Positions 37,045-47,805 of a stretch of DNA of 64,000 nt are shown one piece after another (within the stretch, counting starts at the first letter, position 1; each line of letters opens with the position of its first letter). The DNA comes from Xestospongia bergquistia. Its lineage: Eukaryota; Porifera; Demospongiae; Haplosclerida; Petrosiidae. The stretch is taken from NCBI GenBank assembly GCA_963965975.1, contig OZ014417.1, positions 3,701,821-3,765,820 of the forward strand. The letters run 5' to 3'. The notes under the pieces are model-generated. The model did no database searches. It was not told where the DNA came from and was given only the letters and a program-made list of their open reading frames with translations. The translations under genes and the position numbers were made by a program.

Positions 37045-37475
37045 AATTTTTGTTACATCTACAACCTGATCTGATCCTTCTCCCTAAAATACACTCTCTG
37101 TCTTTCCCACAACAATCATATTAACTTCTTAATTTCAATCAACTTATTATTAAGATTTGGTATTCTTTCCCAGATGTCAACTTAGGCGAGTCCTTATGAC
37201 TGTTTAAAAGTTCTTTTTTATGGAACCATTTTATTTTAGCTTTTAACTTCTCAAATTCCTTCACATGATTCTTTGTTCATCCTGTTAGTCCTGACCTACT
37301 CCATCGAACTTTGACTGATTGATGTTAACAGTCACTTGTATATATACTTTACGTGCATCTCCAGAGCTTGTGGGATGGTCTTTATTTTGAGTTCTTTTAC
37401 TTTTGACATTTGTGACTTTTCTACTAAAGATGCACTTGGTTTGTGGCTCTTGCACTGTATCTGCTTGACATATTA
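37045..37475 (-). pseudogene. Gene 'Y' fragment 4
   Basis: The minus strand reads exon P-like ADTVQEPQTKCIFSRKV and KSKRTQNKDHPTSS (about 37475-37365), exon Q (ending LNSHKDSPKLTSGKEYQIL, about 37290-37150) and exon R (GEGSDQVVDVTKIPRKKAKV, SQPTISTNNY then stop, about 37090-36985). This copy gives the best reading of R. Role unknown. Confidence 0.5.
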
Positions 37476-37837
37476 AAAAATAAGGTAGTTTTGAACAGTA
37501 TAATAATTGTGAATGGAGTGAGGAGATATAGCAACTATTTTAATGTTACAGATGTTGAGTGCCTTCTATTAAAGATTGGTTAGCCTGAATTTATGTAAAA
37601 ACACAGCTAATTAGTACAACCTATTGTTGCATGCTTACAGAATAAAAAAATCATCCTTGTAATATAATATTTACACTCCTGATTCTAGTGATGATTTAAT
37701 AACTATGGTTTATGAAGTCTCCTACAGATTATAATCCCACAACCAAAACAAACTAACTTGAATTAAAAATCAGTTTACAGTTATCACTTTATAGATAAGG
37801 CAATAATTTTTTTAATTATTACTTTCAGTAGGATTTA

Positions 37838-38416
37838 TTACATGGACAGGGACAGTCAACTTCTTTTGAGTTTCCAGAAGTCTTCAAGTACCAGTTACTA
37901 AAAGTCTTACTGGCACTTTGGCCTCCTACTTCTATTGAATACCAAGATTTGTCACTCAGAGATTGACAGTGAGTCAAACAAGAGTCTAAAAAAGCTCCAT
38001 TACTCTCAGATGTAATGATAGGATAAGCCGCTTCTTGAAACTCCTATATAAATTAGTCAACACAAAGCATTATTAATTGTTATTAAACTTAGATGAAAGA
38101 ATTGTTCAACTCTTTCCATCTTCTCAAGAGTACAATAAGGTGGTGTGCATTTTCGTTGGAGAGTGTTATGAAGTTGCTATGTGTCATATTGAGAATTTAG
38201 TACAAATATTGGACTATAGAGATATAATGATAAGTATACTAATGGAAGAAAGGAAAGTGTTTTCAAGTGGTACCAATATTCCATCAAAACTAAATTTCTA
38301 TGTGCCTGAGTCATAATACATTTCCAAGTTTCATTCCTGTTAGCCATGATACATTTCTGATTGACACCACTAGTACAGTTCTGGATCTTAAACATTGAAA
38401 AACAAATAGAAAACAT
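37838..38416 (-). pseudogene. Pectin acetylesterase exons 6-8 fragment
   Basis: Exon 6 (about 38395-38310) reads TSGVNQKCIMANRNETWKCI, exon 7 (about 38240-38098) SPIFVLNSQYDT, exon 8 (about 38040-37838) YPIITSESNGAFLDSCLTHC then the C-terminal Cys-rich end. It contains exactly the exons missing from the 5' half at 25.6-27.5 kb, but lies on the wrong side to be its continuation. The two-base gain before SPIF is shared with 29.0-29.5 kb, so the two fragments are duplicates of each other. Confidence 0.8.
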
Positions 38417-38529
38417 TTTGTTATTACTATCGTAACAAAGGTTTGATTGTAAATAATTGCCTTTTTGTGGTAATGTTTCTGTAGACTACTAGTTTCAGAA
38501 GAACAAAGTTTCATCTAATTATGATTTTT

Positions 38530-38900
38530 CTGAGAAGAATTATTTATTATGAGGATTGGGTCAAATACCAGATAAATACAAACTTAGTTATATTGTGTCC
38601 ATTTCAAAGTCTCCTAACATCAATTCACCAAATGATTATCGACTTGTGTAAATTTTAATTATTACCTAAGTACATATTATAACTCATTTATCCAACACCT
38701 GTTAAAAGGGAATCTATTGAGTGAATCTCAAATAAAACAATTTATATTGATATCTTTTAAATCTAAATTATTTATTTATATAATTGTTATATTTTAAGTA
38801 ACATATTAATTTTCCTTACTAAGGCATTTCATCTTATTAGTTAATACTATGTAAATGTCCTGTACTTATTATTTCAATACAAATTTTTATTTAAAAAAGG
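38530..38900 (+). mobile_element. LINE 3' tail fragment
   Basis: A short stretch similar to the end of the LINE copies ('tcatttatccaacacctgtta', 'gtgaatctcaaataaa'), followed at about 38903-38975 by a degraded copy of the dispersed hairpin. Confidence 0.5.
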
Positions 38901-39199
38901 AAAAATCTCATAATAGTCAGCCCCTCCTTCAACAAGGGTTAGCTACACAGCTAGGGCTGACTAGTGGTGGGTGTGACTTCTATTATTAGTGGCGAAAATT
39001 AACTTTGGGAATGCCTTGTGAAAATATTTTTCTGCTGGCCAAAAATACTGGTATATGGTATTATATGTAACAAAAATGACTGTTGACTTGGTTAAACTAA
39101 CCAATTCATTTTTACAATGATATATTAGAGAACTAATTACACAATAACTCTAATAACTTAATAATATATAATACAAGTTTTGCAGTATAAATATATATT

Positions 39200-39583
<384 letters not shown>

Positions 39584-40022
39584 TCAAAGGTTTATTACAG
39601 TTTTTGAAAAATACTAGCACTATCAGCCCTTTAACATAAACAAATTAATAATCATGCTACCTAGAATATTATTACAGAATGAAATATAACAAGTTCTTTT
39701 TTTTATAGAATATGATATAGCAAGCCATTAATTATCCTAGAATAGATATTGCAAGCCAAAATGTTTTGTCCTAGGATAAGCTTTGTGCTAGCTAGTAAGA
39801 AAAAATCCTGCAGCAATATTTTATTCTAGGATAAAATAATTTTCCAATATTTTTCAGGTGGGAAAAATTTTAGGTAGTAAAATAATTGTCATGACAAAAC
39901 AATTTACATCCACTTTAATTAAATAAAAAGCACTGCTATCACTGGTTAGAAGTGTTGAATTCACTTCCTTCACTAGCTACAGTGATGGTGCTCTGGAAAA
40001 TAGCAAAAAATAGTTAATTATT

Positions 40023-40763
40023 TTAAAGATGAATACGAAGATGAGTTTGGTGATGAGCACTTTGGTTAAATCGTTTCCCACAGTACTGACATTGGTAAGG
40101 TTTATCACCAGTGTGTATACGAACATGAGTTTGAAGAATACCATTACGACTAAATCTTTTTCCACAGTACTGACATTGGTAAGGTTTATCACCAGTGTGT
40201 ATACGAACATGATTTCGGAGAGAACTGCTATTATTGAATCCTTTTCCACAGTACTGACATTGGTAAGGTTTATCACCAGTGTGTATACGAAGATGAGCTT
40301 GAAGATTACAATTATGACTAAATCTTTTTCCACAGTACTGACATTGGTAAGGTCTCTCGCCAGTGTGTATACGAAGATGACTTTGGAGAGAGCTGCTTTG
40401 ATTGAACCCTTTTCCACAGTACTGACATTGGTAAGGTTTATCACCAGTGTGTATACGAATATGAGTTTGGAGCTCACTACTCTGAGTAAATCTTTTTCCA
40501 CAGTATTGACATTGGTAAGGTTTATCACCAGTGTGTATACGAAGATGACCTCGAAGACTACCATTATGACTAAATCCTTTTCCACAGTACTGACATTGGT
40601 AAGGTTTATAACCAGTGTGAATACGAAGATGAGTTTGGAGAGAACTGCTTTGATTGAATCCTTTTCCACAGTACTAACATTGGTAAGGTTTATCACCAGT
40701 GTGTATACGAATATGATCCTTCAATGATGACCTATATGAAAATTTCTTTCCACAATAATCACA
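40023..40763 (-). repeat. Nine-unit 84-bp C2H2 zinc-finger minisatellite
   Basis: Exactly eight 84-bp units plus a 66-bp last unit and TAA (40025-40023). All keep CxYCGK(G/R/K)F...H(L/I/V)RIH, and all but the last continue TG(D/Y/E)(K/R)PYQ. Helix residues -1/2/3/6 per finger: YSSD, QSST, HGSG, QSET, QSSS, HCNA, NSSN, RGIT, QAHT. The backbones are almost identical while contact residues vary. Finger 2 starts with C-stop instead of C-Q. The last finger has His for the core Leu. Confidence 0.9.
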
Positions 40764-42451
40764 ATTGTTATCTAGATTTCCAACTACCAGTTTATCATTG
40801 GAAATAAGCCCCTTTTTTTGCTTTTCTTCTTTTACATTAAATAGCTCATGTTTACGAATGTGGTCTTGTAACTGATACAATTCACAAAAGCTTTCTTGAC
40901 ATTTTTGACAAGTAAAACATTGAGGATTAGCAGCAAAACAATTAGGATTATGTCGAAGATGCAAATCAAAATTAGATTTCAAAACAAAACTACTTCCACA
41001 ATTTTTACAATTATAAAGTTGACAATCATCTAAAAATAGATAGTAAAGTTATTTCTGTCAAAACAATTACTTTACCTTCTTCAAAATTAGTTGTAATTCC
41101 AAGTTCTCTTGCATATTGTTCACCATACCATACATAGAGTTCATTACCAGGATAGATATGCTTGAATGAGCGATAATAGATGTTACCATAATACTGAAAA
41201 GCTACTAAATTCTGTTCATCTTCATTGCGAGCACAGTTAATAAATCGTAACCAATTACTTTCCTTATCTGATTGACCATCAATATAATATGACTCCTCTC
41301 CAAAATGCTTTACCTAAATAAATTAAAATAATTAATAATTTTTATTATATTATTACACTACCTCCCACATGTAGCTAGTATCTTCTCCTTCAGTGAGCTC
41401 TTCTTTTAACACTCTCCTTCCTTCATAAGGACCAAATCTAACTCTACGAGGTATAAACTGTGTAGCAAAAACACCCAGACCAGCATTTGGAATCTTAGAA
41501 GGTTTAACAGTTAATTCAGTTGGAACAAATACAGTAGTGTATTGTAGAGATGCTTCATCATGACCACTAGAAGGATCTAGAGTCAGTAAGGGTCCATGAA
41601 CAGGACAATTACCATGATGAAATTTGTTACAGTCCTCACAAACTAGTAACAAATGTTATAAAAGTAACATTATTTATACAGAACTTACAGAGATATTCAT
41701 CTTCATCAGATAGTTCATCTCCTTCGTATTCTTTTTGTTGACTTAATTTCTTTGGATACATTTCACTAACTGGAAAATGTGGTATATCACCACTGTTTTA
41801 AGAAAACAACATTACCAATACTGATATAATTTAACTTACACATCTTCGATATCAAATCCTTCAAAGTCTTCAAATTCTTTAACATTATCATCTCCAAATA
41901 ACTCGAAAAACTGCGTATGCAGAAATGAAGGCTCCTCCCCCTTTACAGGTTGGTAATATTTCTTTTGTTGTGGTTTTTGTTGCTTCAAGACTCTTGTAAC
42001 TTGATCATCCTAACATTATTGGGAGGGATAGCCCAACATTACAGTTGTATCAAATACTTACCACATGTTCTGCTATATCACACAGAGGATCTCTCACTGC
42101 AGTCTCAACTACTGGAACTAAACACAATAAAATGACATTCATATTTAATTTACAAGTTTATTACCTCTTGTGATATCATTTGGTTTTTTCTTCATCACAC
42201 AATTCTCTAAAGCAGGTGTCCATTCATCTCCACTATCACTGCTACTATTACTACAATTACTATATCGTCTCCTTTTTCTGACTGTAGTCTTGTTTTGGGA
42301 CTTGTCATCTAAACCTACACGCAATCTTTACGAGTTATTATTTACCATGTAATAGTAATTTACTTAAAGTTTTCGTGAGTTCAATATTCTTTTTAATATT
42401 CCCTAGTCTTCTCTTATTATAGTGGCATAATTCTTGGGTTGCATCTCCCAT
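40674..42451 (-). CDS. PRDM9-like KRAB/SSXRD/PR-SET zinc-finger gene (P3)
   Basis: Eight minus-strand exons join with consistent phases: S 42451-42364, T 42308-42165, U 42117-42062, V 42009-41840, W 41792-41689, X 41642-41362, Y 41313-41076, Z 41029-40674. The product is 478 residues. In order: KRAB-like start (RRLGNIKKN, residues 15-23), SSXRD-like SDSGDEWTP (53-61), acidic stretch (DELSDEDEYL), zinc knuckle CEDCNKF..CPVHGP (189-206), PR/SET (about 215-350: IPNAGLGVFA, FGPYEGRR, NWLRFINCARNEDEQNLVAF, YPGNELYVWYGEQYARELGI), two linker fingers (CKNCGSSF, CQKCQESF), then one finger before TAG at 40674-40676. PRDM9 is a meiotic H3K4/K36 methyltransferase that places recombination hotspots through its fingers; every landmark but the long array is here. 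Eight more fingers follow the stop in frame. It may be an allele, an error or early decay. A role in meiosis is inference. Confidence 0.85.
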
Positions 42452-42634
42452 TTTGAAAATCTATAGATAATAGACCAGTATTTCCGTTAAAAACATTACT
42501 CCTCCCCTAGAACTTAATTTTTTTTAGCAAAAAAAATTATTAATAATAATTACTATTAGTTTAAATTAAAAATTTAGAATGTTTAATAATCATTTGTTGA
42601 AATAGTAGGTCGTGATACTTTGCTCTCTTACAAG

Positions 42635-43015
42635 GAAGGTCCGTACAATGTTCGTTACAACTACAAGATCATTCTCTCGAAAATACACTCTCTTTCTTTC
42701 CTACAACAATCATATTAACTTCTTAATTTCAATCAACTTGTTATTAAGATTTGGTATTCTTTCCCAGATGTCAACTTAGGCAAGTCTTCATGACTGTTTA
42801 AAAGTTTTTTTATGGAACTATTTTTCTTATCTTTTAACTTCTCAAATTCCTGCACATAATTCTTTGTCCGTCCATTTTCATCCTGTTGGTCCTGACCTAC
42901 TCCACCAAACTTTGGCTGATCAATCTACAAAATTATGTTAACAGTCACTTATATATATATGTTTTATGTAGTCCTCCAGAGCTTGTACATGGGAAGGTCT
43001 TTAACTGGCTAAAAC
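42635..43015 (-). pseudogene. Gene 'Y' fragment 5
   Basis: Minus-strand exon Q (about 42925-42770: KFGGVGQDQQDENGRTKNY, VQEFEKLK) and a decayed exon R (about 42700-42640). Near-identical to 29855-30240. It sits just 5' of the PRDM9-like P3 exon S, as in every block. Confidence 0.5.
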
Positions 43016-43076
43016 CTAGAAGTACTTAATAGTATTGTCTATTTTATTGACTCAATTTTAGATACATTTTGGAGGA

Positions 43077-43804
43077 ATGAGTTATGACTGTGAGTTGGAA
43101 AGAGGTGTGCGAAAACATAACATTGCTCCTCCACGTGTTGTTGACCTACCAAAACGTGCTACATACAATGATATAATAAAAAAAGGGCAAGAGATATTTT
43201 TCAAGGACTGTTCTTCAGACATAAAAGACTATTACTTATCTGGTACAGCTGGGATTCCTTACAATATTGAGGATAAGGAGAATTGGACTCTTGTAGATTT
43301 TATGAAATCACATGGATTTGTTCCTAGCAAATTTAGACTTTACATTGTGTACAAGAAAGTAAGGCAATTTTTATAATTATGTCAATCTCAGGGTGATTTT
43401 AGGTATTAAATAAGAGCAAAGAGTATGTGGAGCTAGAGGATATGTTTACTTTTAGGAGGAAATTGTACCATTAGATGAGGTAGCAGATGAAGATACTAGT
43501 TATGGTGAGGAGACTCTTCCTCCTTTACTTAAATTATGTGAAAGTAAGATTTCTTTACTGTTAACTGTGTTAATTAAATCTGTGTATAGGAAAAACAGTA
43601 CCTCAGGAAACTTTGTGCAATTCATGTGGCAGATCATTCCTAGCTCCAGTTCCTGATACAATGTGTCACTTGCCAGATGGCGGTGTTGTATGCTATGGTA
43701 ATCCAATTACAGACTGTCCACTATGTGATAATCTCTTTGGGGCTTCTTGGAATGCTGATATCATGGAAGATTTGGCCTTTATGAAAACTGAATTAGAATA
43801 TTGA
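43077..43804 (+). CDS. Small gene with Cys-rich zinc-binding-like end
   Basis: Three exons (43077-43358, 43456-43543, 43590-43804) with GT/AG borders and matching phases give 194 residues. The N-terminal part (WTLVDFMKSHGFVPSKFRLY) is polar with no signal peptide or TM helix. The middle is acidic (DEVADEDTSYGEE). The end reads CNSCGRSF..CHLPDGGVVCYG..CPLC, a pattern that could bind zinc in a ribbon or RING-like fold. I do not recognise the family. An upstream exon may exist: the ATG follows an acceptor-like ttttag at 43056-43061. It stands between gene Y DNA and an integrase-like pseudogene, tail to tail with the latter, so a mobile-element origin is possible. Confidence 0.6.
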
Positions 43805-43849
43805 GTTATGAATTTATACATTAGTTGTGTTATGAATTATACATTAGTT

Positions 43850-45736
43850 GCAGTCTAATAGTCCTCCATGTCAACAAGCAATAAACTTAATAGCTCCATC
43901 ACATCCAATACATTTCTAGGTTGCTGAAGTGAATGTTCCTCCATAAGACAATATGCATACTCTTCAAATTCTGTACTGCATATCTTAAAAGGCAGGCCAT
44001 ATGTAGATTTAGTATACTTAAAGAGGTCCTTGTCAAGGTTCCACTTATAATCAATAGTACCTAAATTTAAGTTTTCATTAAAAACACAAAGATGTCACCA
44101 TGAATCCATACTTACCTGACTGCTCTGGTAAGAAAAATAATATCTCTGGAATACCTCCAGGGGTTTCAGCTCTTGGACATATGTTGTGATGATTCCACTC
44201 ATTAACAAGATTTCTCAACTCAATTCTGATGACTGGAATAAAACAAAATCTAACTGCTTCACTACAAAAAAAGCAATATCTACATTAAATTGATAGCACT
44301 TGGACAGGTAGCCTATAAATAGAATATTGATGTCAACAGTAAATTGAAATGTGTATTGTTAAACCAATAATGTGGAGTTTCCCCTATTTTGGTATATGAA
44401 AACAGAAAAATTAATGTTAAAAACTTCTAAAGAGTCTAATCTGATCTAAAGAGTCACCCACACAACCGGAAGAGATTAAATCCTGTTGAAATTACAGCAT
44501 TATAGTAAATATTTTGTTACACTTACTTTAAAGAATGTGATCCACATACGCAAATATGACCACCATGCTTCTATCCTCTGTGGTACATTAAAATAACATT
44601 ATAACATTAATAAGAAAAAAAATACAAACCTGATTAGAGCTTGACCTTCCATACCTAAAATTCTTTTCATCGGCAAATTCATCAGTGTGATTGCTACGTA
44701 AAGTTGGATGAAGAAAACATATAATACTATTTTCTGTTCCGTGATCATTGCGCAAGATACAAGGAAGACCTGTAAAATTTCAGTAAATTTAAGAGTGATT
44801 CACAAACAAAGTTAACATCTAAACATTCAATAGCATCAAAATAGTGTTGTGCGACAATTTGTGGATCATTATTAGAAGACCCACAAGCCATCCATATGAT
44901 TCATCTAGAATATCTATAAATTAATTAAGATGATATGCAGCGAAGATTTAGGATAACAAATTACCCATCAATACAACCATGAATGGTGATTCCAAATGGT
45001 TTTAGCTTGTCATATCCGTCACAATGCCAGATAAAATTGGGACCCTTAAAGTAGCAATAATTATTATTATTCAAGACATCAACACCAAACAAGTATACAA
45101 ATTACCTTGCTCCTATAAACTCTACGCTTCAATCTGCAACATGCTCAATCAAGAGATCCCTGTGGATCTAAAATTGGCAAGAGCATCATCACTGTATCAC
45201 TAATAAGTGTTATGAAACAGAGAATCAAAAATTAACATCAACTAACTGTCTAACACTCATTTGATGCGTTATTTTGAGCCTATTCAACATACTTCTGTAT
45301 CCTAAAAGTGAACCTGAGCCCTCTAACTCTTCCTATAGTAGAATATATATATTTCCCACTAGTAATTAATATAATTTACCAGCTCTACATCAATCACATA
45401 CCTTTACACACACAACATATTAACCACCCCAAAAAATTTCCCTAGTCTGGGACTCCTACCCCTTCGCTAAGACAGAGGAATGAGCTGCAACATCAGACTA
45501 AATTTTACCGTAATAGCAGAACAAATAGACGGAATATCTGCCTCCTCTGTCAACGTACTGACTCCAAACTCATGTCTTAAGCGGCGAAGGTGCCTTTTAC
45601 TAATTAAGTACCCAATTCTTTGGAGAAGCCTTTGTATGATTCCAGTAGATAGTCCCATCATGCAATAATATATAATTAAGTTATTACGTGAAAAACTCCT
45701 TGAGTAAAACTCTGGAGACAGTGGCACTACAGCCAT
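43850..45736 (-). pseudogene. Intron-bearing integrase-core (DDE) gene, broken
   Basis: Minus-strand exons, N to C: 45736-about 45540 (SRNNLIIYYCMMGLSTGIIQ, HLRRLRHEFG), about 45340-45250 (LEGSGSLLGYRSMLNRL), about 45200-45108 (LKRRVYRSK), about 45050-44965 (IWHCDGYDKLKPFGITIHGC), about 44910-44810 (SSNNDPQIVAQHYFDAIECL), about 44770-44640 (LPCILRNDHGTENSII), about 44575-44520 (RIEAWWSYLRMW), about 44235-44120 (NEWNHHNICPRAETPGGIPE), about 44060-43865. This is the integrase-core protein type common in fish and invertebrate genomes: WH(I/C)DGYDKLKPFG gives the first Asp, DHGTEN the second, RIEAWW the Glu. In-frame TGA codons near 45143 and just before IIWMACGSS break it. The introns are unusual for a transposase. 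Confidence 0.65.
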
Positions 45737-45879
45737 TTTTCATTTTTCTCGAGTCGGATGTTTACTGATAACACGTGCTTCCAATGGAAAATGGAAAATG
45801 GCTATAGCAAACTGGCTATACCGTATTAGTCTAAATAATCTGAAATTAGACTTTGTGCGTACATTTTTTTGACATTTTA

Positions 45880-45960
45880 AATAGAAAGTACGAAATTAAA
45901 ATCGAAAACTGCAAAGTAAATTACGAAATAGAAATGGATGGCCGCCTTCGCCTTCCGTAT
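45880..45960 (+). repeat. GC-rich core repeat, copy 2
   Basis: 'cgaaaactgcaaagtaaa' followed by 'gatggccgccttcgccttcc', the same order as the arms of the inverted repeat at 52.15-52.47 kb. It directly precedes the coding remnant at 45.96-46.32 kb. Confidence 0.65.
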
Positions 45961-46330
45961 ATTTCAGTAGAACCATCAAATGTCCCTGTGAAGTCACTCA
46001 ATGTTGGAAATGAAGAAACATTCCGTGATGTAAAATCTTAGAGGAATACACTAGAACAGCTGTCATGATAAAACAGATACAGAGAGATATGGATCATCTA
46101 TATGTCTTATTAGATCAATGTACAGATGATTCCTGCAACAAATAAGACAGAATATAAGAGTAGTATTAAATCCTGTTGAAGTCAATATAAAAGAAGTATC
46201 ATCTAGATTTAACAGGCTATCAAATGAACCAGAAAACAAAGCACTATCTCCACAAAAACCATTCTTCTCAACTCCAAAAAATCATAAAACTTTAACAAAA
46301 TCACTAAATCAACCAATAAAATAAGCATGA
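45961..46330 (+). pseudogene. Unidentified coding remnant
   Basis: Three plus-strand frames connect through small frameshifts: SLNVGNEETFRDV, then LEEYTRTAVMIKQIQRDMDH and LYVLLDQCTDD, then QQIRQNIRVVLNPVEVNIKE and FNRLSNEPENKAL. The central part looks like an amphipathic helical segment. Composition says former coding sequence, but I cannot name it. It ends where the receptor-block flank begins (about 46395). Confidence 0.4.
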
Positions 46331-46749
46331 GCTAAAACAGTCACTTCTATTAGAACTCCAATCACTCAATTTTCCTAAGACAGCTATAAAGTAATACCTC
46401 ACATTGTTTATTTTCAACAAACACTGTATACACAATTTTTTAGATGTAATAATGAGATTAAAACTATAAACAATGAAGAACTGTTGCATTAGTAGTTATG
46501 CACAAAAATTTGAGGTTGACAGTTGATACTACGTACAGTTGTGATATGAACAATGAATTTGTTACCACACTACATATAGTTCTTGTGCCATTGACATTTC
46601 ATTAACAACCCAGAATTTACTTCATTATTATAATATAAAGCAATACACGGTAGAACGTTCATGTGATAACTATAGTGTTCACGTGATCGACCAAAATAAC
46701 AATGAATTAGCTTCATTCCTGTGACTAGCCGCTTTGGATCGTTACTGAA

Positions 46750-47805
46750 ATGGAGTTCTTACCTTCCAACTCGTTTTCCAATCATTGCAATGGATCTTTT
46801 ACAAAGAGTCAAATGAACCACTTGCTGATAGCAATGACAAGTACTAGTGCTGTATCAACTCTGATGTGTATTGTTACAATAGCAATAGTTCTTTGTCTAA
46901 AGTTATACAAATATTTTTTTTACCGACTGGCAATTTACCAAGTTGTCGCTGCGTTATTGTTTAGTATGGCTGAATGTCTGGTTGTATTAAATATGAACTA
47001 TAGAAACAGTCTATTTCATTCTATTGCCTGCAAGACAACAGCTTTTCTTATCCAATATACAACGTGGGTAAAACTTCTATTTACATTGTGTCTAGTCTTT
47101 CATTTGTTTTGTCTGGCTGTGTGTTTGAAAAACTTTGTGAAACTAGAAGTCATCTATATTTTGCTATCTGTGCTGTTTCCTTTACTTCATGTCTGGATTC
47201 CATTTATTCACAACTCATATGGCATAGAAAATGCATTGTGTTGGATAAGAAATTGGAATGACAACTGTCCCAATAGCAAGTATAAAGAAGGAATTGTAGA
47301 ACAATTTGTATTGTGGTATGGACCTGTCTTTGTTTCTCTTACTGTCTGCTTCTTTATGGTCATTGGCATCCTTTTTGTTTTAACTTATAGAGCTTGTAGA
47401 CACCAGGAAGCAGAGGCTGAACCAATGATGATTAACCAAGAACAAAATCGTAATAAGACTGCTTTAAAACAACTCCTACCATTGCTAGCATATCCAATTG
47501 TGTTCTATATGCTAATTCTCTTTCCCATAGTTGATCAGATCTATGGAGCTATATCTTCACATGACAATTATAATTTAGTAATGGTCCATTCAGTGACAAA
47601 TGGACTGGTGGGATTTTTCTCCGGACTAGCACTTCTAGTTCATGTCACATTTCTACAGAAGTCTTGTTACCGGAGGCGTCATCTACCTTTCTCTCTCAAC
47701 AGAGTACTAGCAGATACAGCAGTTTACTCAAGATACACTACTGCATCAACTAATGCCATAACCCAATATGTAATTGAAGGAACAAATTCAGAAAATGATG
47801 AATGA
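46750..47805 (+). CDS. 7TM (GPCR-like) receptor, copy 3
   Basis: Intact single-exon gene, 351 residues, closest to copy 2 (about 94% identical by eye). Same features: NHCNGSF glycosylation site, seven hydrophobic segments, IACKTT, CWIRNW, long third inner loop region RACRHQEAEAEP, tail SENDE. The 5' flank matches copy 1 back to about 46395 versus 1850, longer than the flank shared with copy 2, while the coding region is closer to copy 2. That mosaic suggests gene conversion or unequal exchange. The AATAAA present after copies 1 and 2 is altered here. Confidence 0.87.
   Translation: MEFLPSNSFSNHCNGSFTKSQMNHLLIAMTSTSAVSTLMCIVTIAIVLCLKLYKYFFYRLAIYQVVAALLFSMAECLVVLNMNYRNSLFHSIACKTTAFLIQYTTWVKLLFTLCLVFHLFCLAVCLKNFVKLEVIYILLSVLFPLLHVWIPFIHNSYGIENALCWIRNWNDNCPNSKYKEGIVEQFVLWYGPVFVSLTVCFFMVIGILFVLTYRACRHQEAEAEPMMINQEQNRNKTALKQLLPLLAYPIVFYMLILFPIVDQIYGAISSHDNYNLVMVHSVTNGLVGFFSGLALLVHVTFLQKSCYRRRHLPFSLNRVLADTAVYSRYTTASTNAITQYVIEGTNSENDE

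Noticed and set aside
40029..40727. Long plus- and minus-strand open frames across the finger array (over 230 codons, repetitive FITSVYT / INLTNVST readings)
   Set aside because: They are alternative frames of the 84-bp zinc-finger repeat. Only the frame with CxYCGK and HTGDKPYQ has conserved protein content. The same holds for frames at 34.6-35.0, 39.2-39.4 and 56.6-57.1 kb.
40023..40763. CRISPR-like regular repeats ('caccagtgtgtatacgaaga' every 84 bp)
   Set aside because: The repeat is the HTGDKPYQ finger linker, the 'spacers' are finger helices in frame, and the genome is eukaryotic with introns.
43500..43706. 68-codon minus-strand frame
   Set aside because: Antisense to exons 2 and 3 of the small Cys-rich gene, with no independent support.
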